A stretch of DNA of 6,283 nt from a bacterium (GTDB lineage Bacteria > Pseudomonadota > Gammaproteobacteria > Burkholderiales > Methylophilaceae): positions 1 to 6,283 of the forward strand of contig DAIDAS010000044.1 in the NCBI GenBank assembly GCA_027310505.1, given 5' to 3'. Position numbers and translations under genes: made by a program. Under the pieces are notes generated by a model, which worked only from the letters and a program-made list of their open reading frames with translations, was not told the DNA's origin and did no database searches. Within the stretch, counting starts at the first letter, position 1, and the number at the start of each line of letters is the position of its first letter. Of this stretch, positions 4,101 through 6,283 are shown one piece after another.

Positions 4101-6283
4101 ATGCTTGAACGCATCATTGCCTGGTCGGTCAGGAACGTTTTTTTGATCCTGCTGGCTACCTTCATGGTGGTTGCCGGCGGTATTTACGCCCTGCTCAAGA
4201 CACCCTTGGATGCCATCCCCGACCTCTCGGACGCCCAGGTCATCGTCTATACGGAGTATCCCGGACAGGCACCTCAGGTGGTGGAAGACCAGATCACCTA
4301 TCCACTCAGCACGGCGATGCTCTCGGTGCCAAAATCCAAGGTGGTGAGGGGATTCTCGTTCTTCGGAGCTTCCTTCGTCTACATCATTTTTGAAGACGGC
4401 ACCGACATCTACTGGGCGCGCTCCCGCGTGCTGGAATACCTCAATGCGGCAACAGGCAGGCTACCCGCCGGCGTGACGCCGACGTTGGGGCCGGATGCTA
4501 CGGGCGTAGGCTGGGTTTATCAGTATGCGGTTATCGCAAAGAACCGCACGCTGGAGGAGTTACGCACCATTCAGGACTGGTACTTGCGCTACCAGCTCGC
4601 CAAGGCCCATGGCGTGGCCGAGGTGGCCAGCGTGGGGGGCTTCGTCAAGCAATACCAGGTGGTGCTCGATCCCCGCAAGCTGCAGGCCTATGGCATCTCG
4701 CCAGCACGCATTACCGAAGTCATCCGCAACAGCAACCGCGATGTCGGTGGCCGTGTCGTCGAGATGACCGAAACCGAATATATGGTGCGAGGCAAGGGCT
4801 ACCTGCGTGGCACAGGCGACCTGGAAAGCCTGGTGGTCAAAGCCGACAAGGGCACGCCCGTTCTGTTGCGCGACGTTGCGCGGGTGGAACTTGCTCCCGA
4901 TGAGCGGCGCGGCTTCACTGAACTAAACGGCGAAGGCGAAGTGGTTGCAGGGATCGCCATGTCCCGCTACGGCCAGAATGCATTGGAGGTCATCCACAAT
5001 CTCAAACAGAAGCTTGCCGAGATCGCTCCGGGGCTACCTGCCGGAGTGACGGTGGAGACTGTATATGACCGTTCCGATCTCATTCATCGGGCCATCGAGA
5101 ACCTGAAATCCACGCTGTTCGAGGAAAGTATCATCGTCGCACTGGTGTGCGTGCTCTTCCTGATGCACGTGCGGAGTGCCCTCGTTGCCATCTTGATGCT
5201 GCCGGTAGGGGTGCTGATCGCCTTCATGCTGATGCGCAGTCTCGGACTCAATTCCAACATCATGAGTCTGGGCGGCATCGCCATCGCCATCGGGGCGATG
5301 GTGGATGCGGCCATCGTGATGATCGAAAACGCCCACAAGCACATCGAGCGGGCCCAACCTGACACACCTCGGGTTCAACTCATGATCGATGCCTGCAAGG
5401 AGGTGGGCCCCGCCTTGTTCTTCAGCCTGCTCATCATCACGGTGTCCTTCCTGCCTGTCTTCACGCTGGAGGCACAGGAGGGCCGGATGTTCCAGCCGCT
5501 GGCCTATACCAAGACATTCTCCATGGCAGGCGCAGCCCTGTTGTCGGTGACCCTGGTACCGGTGCTGATGCTGATCTTTATCCGGGGCAAAATTATCCCG
5601 GAGCAGAAGAACCCCATCAATCGCGTCCTGATCTGGCTCTACCGTCCCATCATCGCGGGCGTGATGCGCTGGAAGAAAATCACCATCCTGCTGGCGATGG
5701 TTGCCCTGGGGGTGACCTATTACCCCTTGTCCAGGCTCGGCAGCGAATTCATGCCGACCCTGAACGAGGGTACGCTGCTCTACATGCCGGCCACGTTGCC
5801 GGGGCTTTCGGTCACCAAGGCGGCCGAGATCATGCAGACGCAGAATCGCATCATCAAGAACTTCCCTGAAGTCGCCTCGGTATTCGGTAAGGCAGGCCGT
5901 GCCAACACGGCAACTGATCCAGCCCCCGTAGAGATGTTCGAAACCGTCATCAACCTGAAGCCGGAGTCCGAATGGCGCCCGGGCATGACCATCGACAAAC
6001 TCATCGCCGAGCTGGACCAGGCGGTGCAGATTCCAGGCGTATCCAACGCCTGGACCATGCCCATCAAGGCGCGCATCGACATGCTCTCTACCGGCATCCG
6101 CACGCCCATCGGCATCAAGGTGTTCGGCAAGGATCTGGGGGAAATGGAGAAACTCGCCAAGGAGATCGAGGCTGTGGTCAAGACGGTGCCCGGCACAACC
6201 AGCGCCTATGCCGAGCGAATCACTGTGGGCTTCTATCTCAACATCGAGCCCGACCGCATCGCGTTGGCGCGCTATGGGTTGGC
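4101..6283 (+). CDS. cusA: CusA-type Cu(I)/Ag(I) RND efflux pump, 3' end beyond the window
   Basis: The frame is open from ATG 4101 to the right edge, giving about 727 of the roughly 1045 residues usual for the family. It is the inner-membrane proton-driven pump of the tripartite complex. It opens with MLERIIAWSVRN and a first membrane helix, then the porter-domain landmarks TPLDAIPDLSDAQV, TEYPGQAP, GVGWVYQYA and GVAEVASVGGFVKQYQVV. The membrane block carries SLGGIAIAIGAMVDAAIVMI with Asp402, matching the proton-relay Asp405 of E. coli CusA. The second periplasmic loop has LLYMPATLPG, PVEM and RIDMLSTGI. Met562, Met612 and Met661 match the three-Met substrate site of E. coli CusA (573, 623, 672) at identical spacing, which argues for Cu(I)/Ag(I) rather than Zn/Co/Cd. 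AGGGG (4088-4092) lies 8 bases upstream, and only 2 bases separate it from the cusB stop. The second membrane half and the remaining relay residues are not visible. Confidence 0.97.
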   Translation, partial: MLERIIAWSVRNVFLILLATFMVVAGGIYALLKTPLDAIPDLSDAQVIVYTEYPGQAPQVVEDQITYPLSTAMLSVPKSKVVRGFSFFGASFVYIIFEDGTDIYWARSRVLEYLNAATGRLPAGVTPTLGPDATGVGWVYQYAVIAKNRTLEELRTIQDWYLRYQLAKAHGVAEVASVGGFVKQYQVVLDPRKLQAYGISPARITEVIRNSNRDVGGRVVEMTETEYMVRGKGYLRGTGDLESLVVKADKGTPVLLRDVARVELAPDERRGFTELNGEGEVVAGIAMSRYGQNALEVIHNLKQKLAEIAPGLPAGVTVETVYDRSDLIHRAIENLKSTLFEESIIVALVCVLFLMHVRSALVAILMLPVGVLIAFMLMRSLGLNSNIMSLGGIAIAIGAMVDAAIVMIENAHKHIERAQPDTPRVQLMIDACKEVGPALFFSLLIITVSFLPVFTLEAQEGRMFQPLAYTKTFSMAGAALLSVTLVPVLMLIFIRGKIIPEQKNPINRVLIWLYRPIIAGVMRWKKITILLAMVALGVTYYPLSRLGSEFMPTLNEGTLLYMPATLPGLSVTKAAEIMQTQNRIIKNFPEVASVFGKAGRANTATDPAPVEMFETVINLKPESEWRPGMTIDKLIAELDQAVQIPGVSNAWTMPIKARIDMLSTGIRTPIGIKVFGKDLGEMEKLAKEIEAVVKTVPGTTSAYAERITVGFYLNIEPDRIALARYGL

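Noticed and set aside
5780..6196. Reverse-strand open frame inside cusA
   Set aside because: The + strand reads as uninterrupted CusA through this region, with conserved methionine sites.

Overview
The window is one end of a copper/silver resistance operon of the Cus/Sil type. All supported genes lie on the + strand and are closely packed. Base composition is moderate to fairly high in GC, and the gene set and sequence style fit a Gram-negative proteobacterium. I lean towards a betaproteobacterium, but that is an impression, not a demonstration. No mobile element, tRNA, rRNA or CRISPR array is visible, and no regulator gene lies in the window.

Layout, left to right. Bases 1-77 hold a short leader with a small dyad and a strong ribosome binding site. 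A 117-residue small protein follows, with a ferredoxin-like (HMA-like) pattern and a Cys-Cys near its C-terminus (78-431). Next is a secreted, Met/His-rich helical protein of 131 residues (490-885). Then come a CusF-like periplasmic Cu(I)/Ag(I) chaperone (952-1284), a TolC/CusC-type outer-membrane channel (1337-2620), a CusB-type periplasmic adaptor carrying two tandem heavy-metal-binding domains (2617-4098), and a CusA-type heavy-metal RND pump cut by the right edge (4101 to beyond 6283). No stretch longer than 300 bases lacks a gene.

How they work together. CusA (inner-membrane proton-driven pump), CusB (adaptor) and CusC (outer-membrane duct) make the tripartite export machine. CusF delivers Cu(I)/Ag(I) to it from the periplasm. 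The Met/His-rich protein is probably a further periplasmic metal buffer or carrier, comparable in role, but not evidently in sequence, to SilE/PcoE. Copper/silver specificity rather than zinc/cobalt is supported by the CusF ligand set (His57, Trp65, Met68, Met70), the CusA methionine triad (Met562, Met612, Met661) and the absence of cysteine from CusC and CusB.

Two layers of organisation stand out. The three junctions that separate the small-protein genes and cusC each contain a GC-rich perfect hairpin just after the stop codon and just before the next ribosome binding site. The pump genes themselves are instead translationally coupled (ATGA overlap, then a 2-base gap). The adaptor has a duplicated metal-binding module whose protein copies are nearly identical while their DNA has diverged mostly at silent sites.
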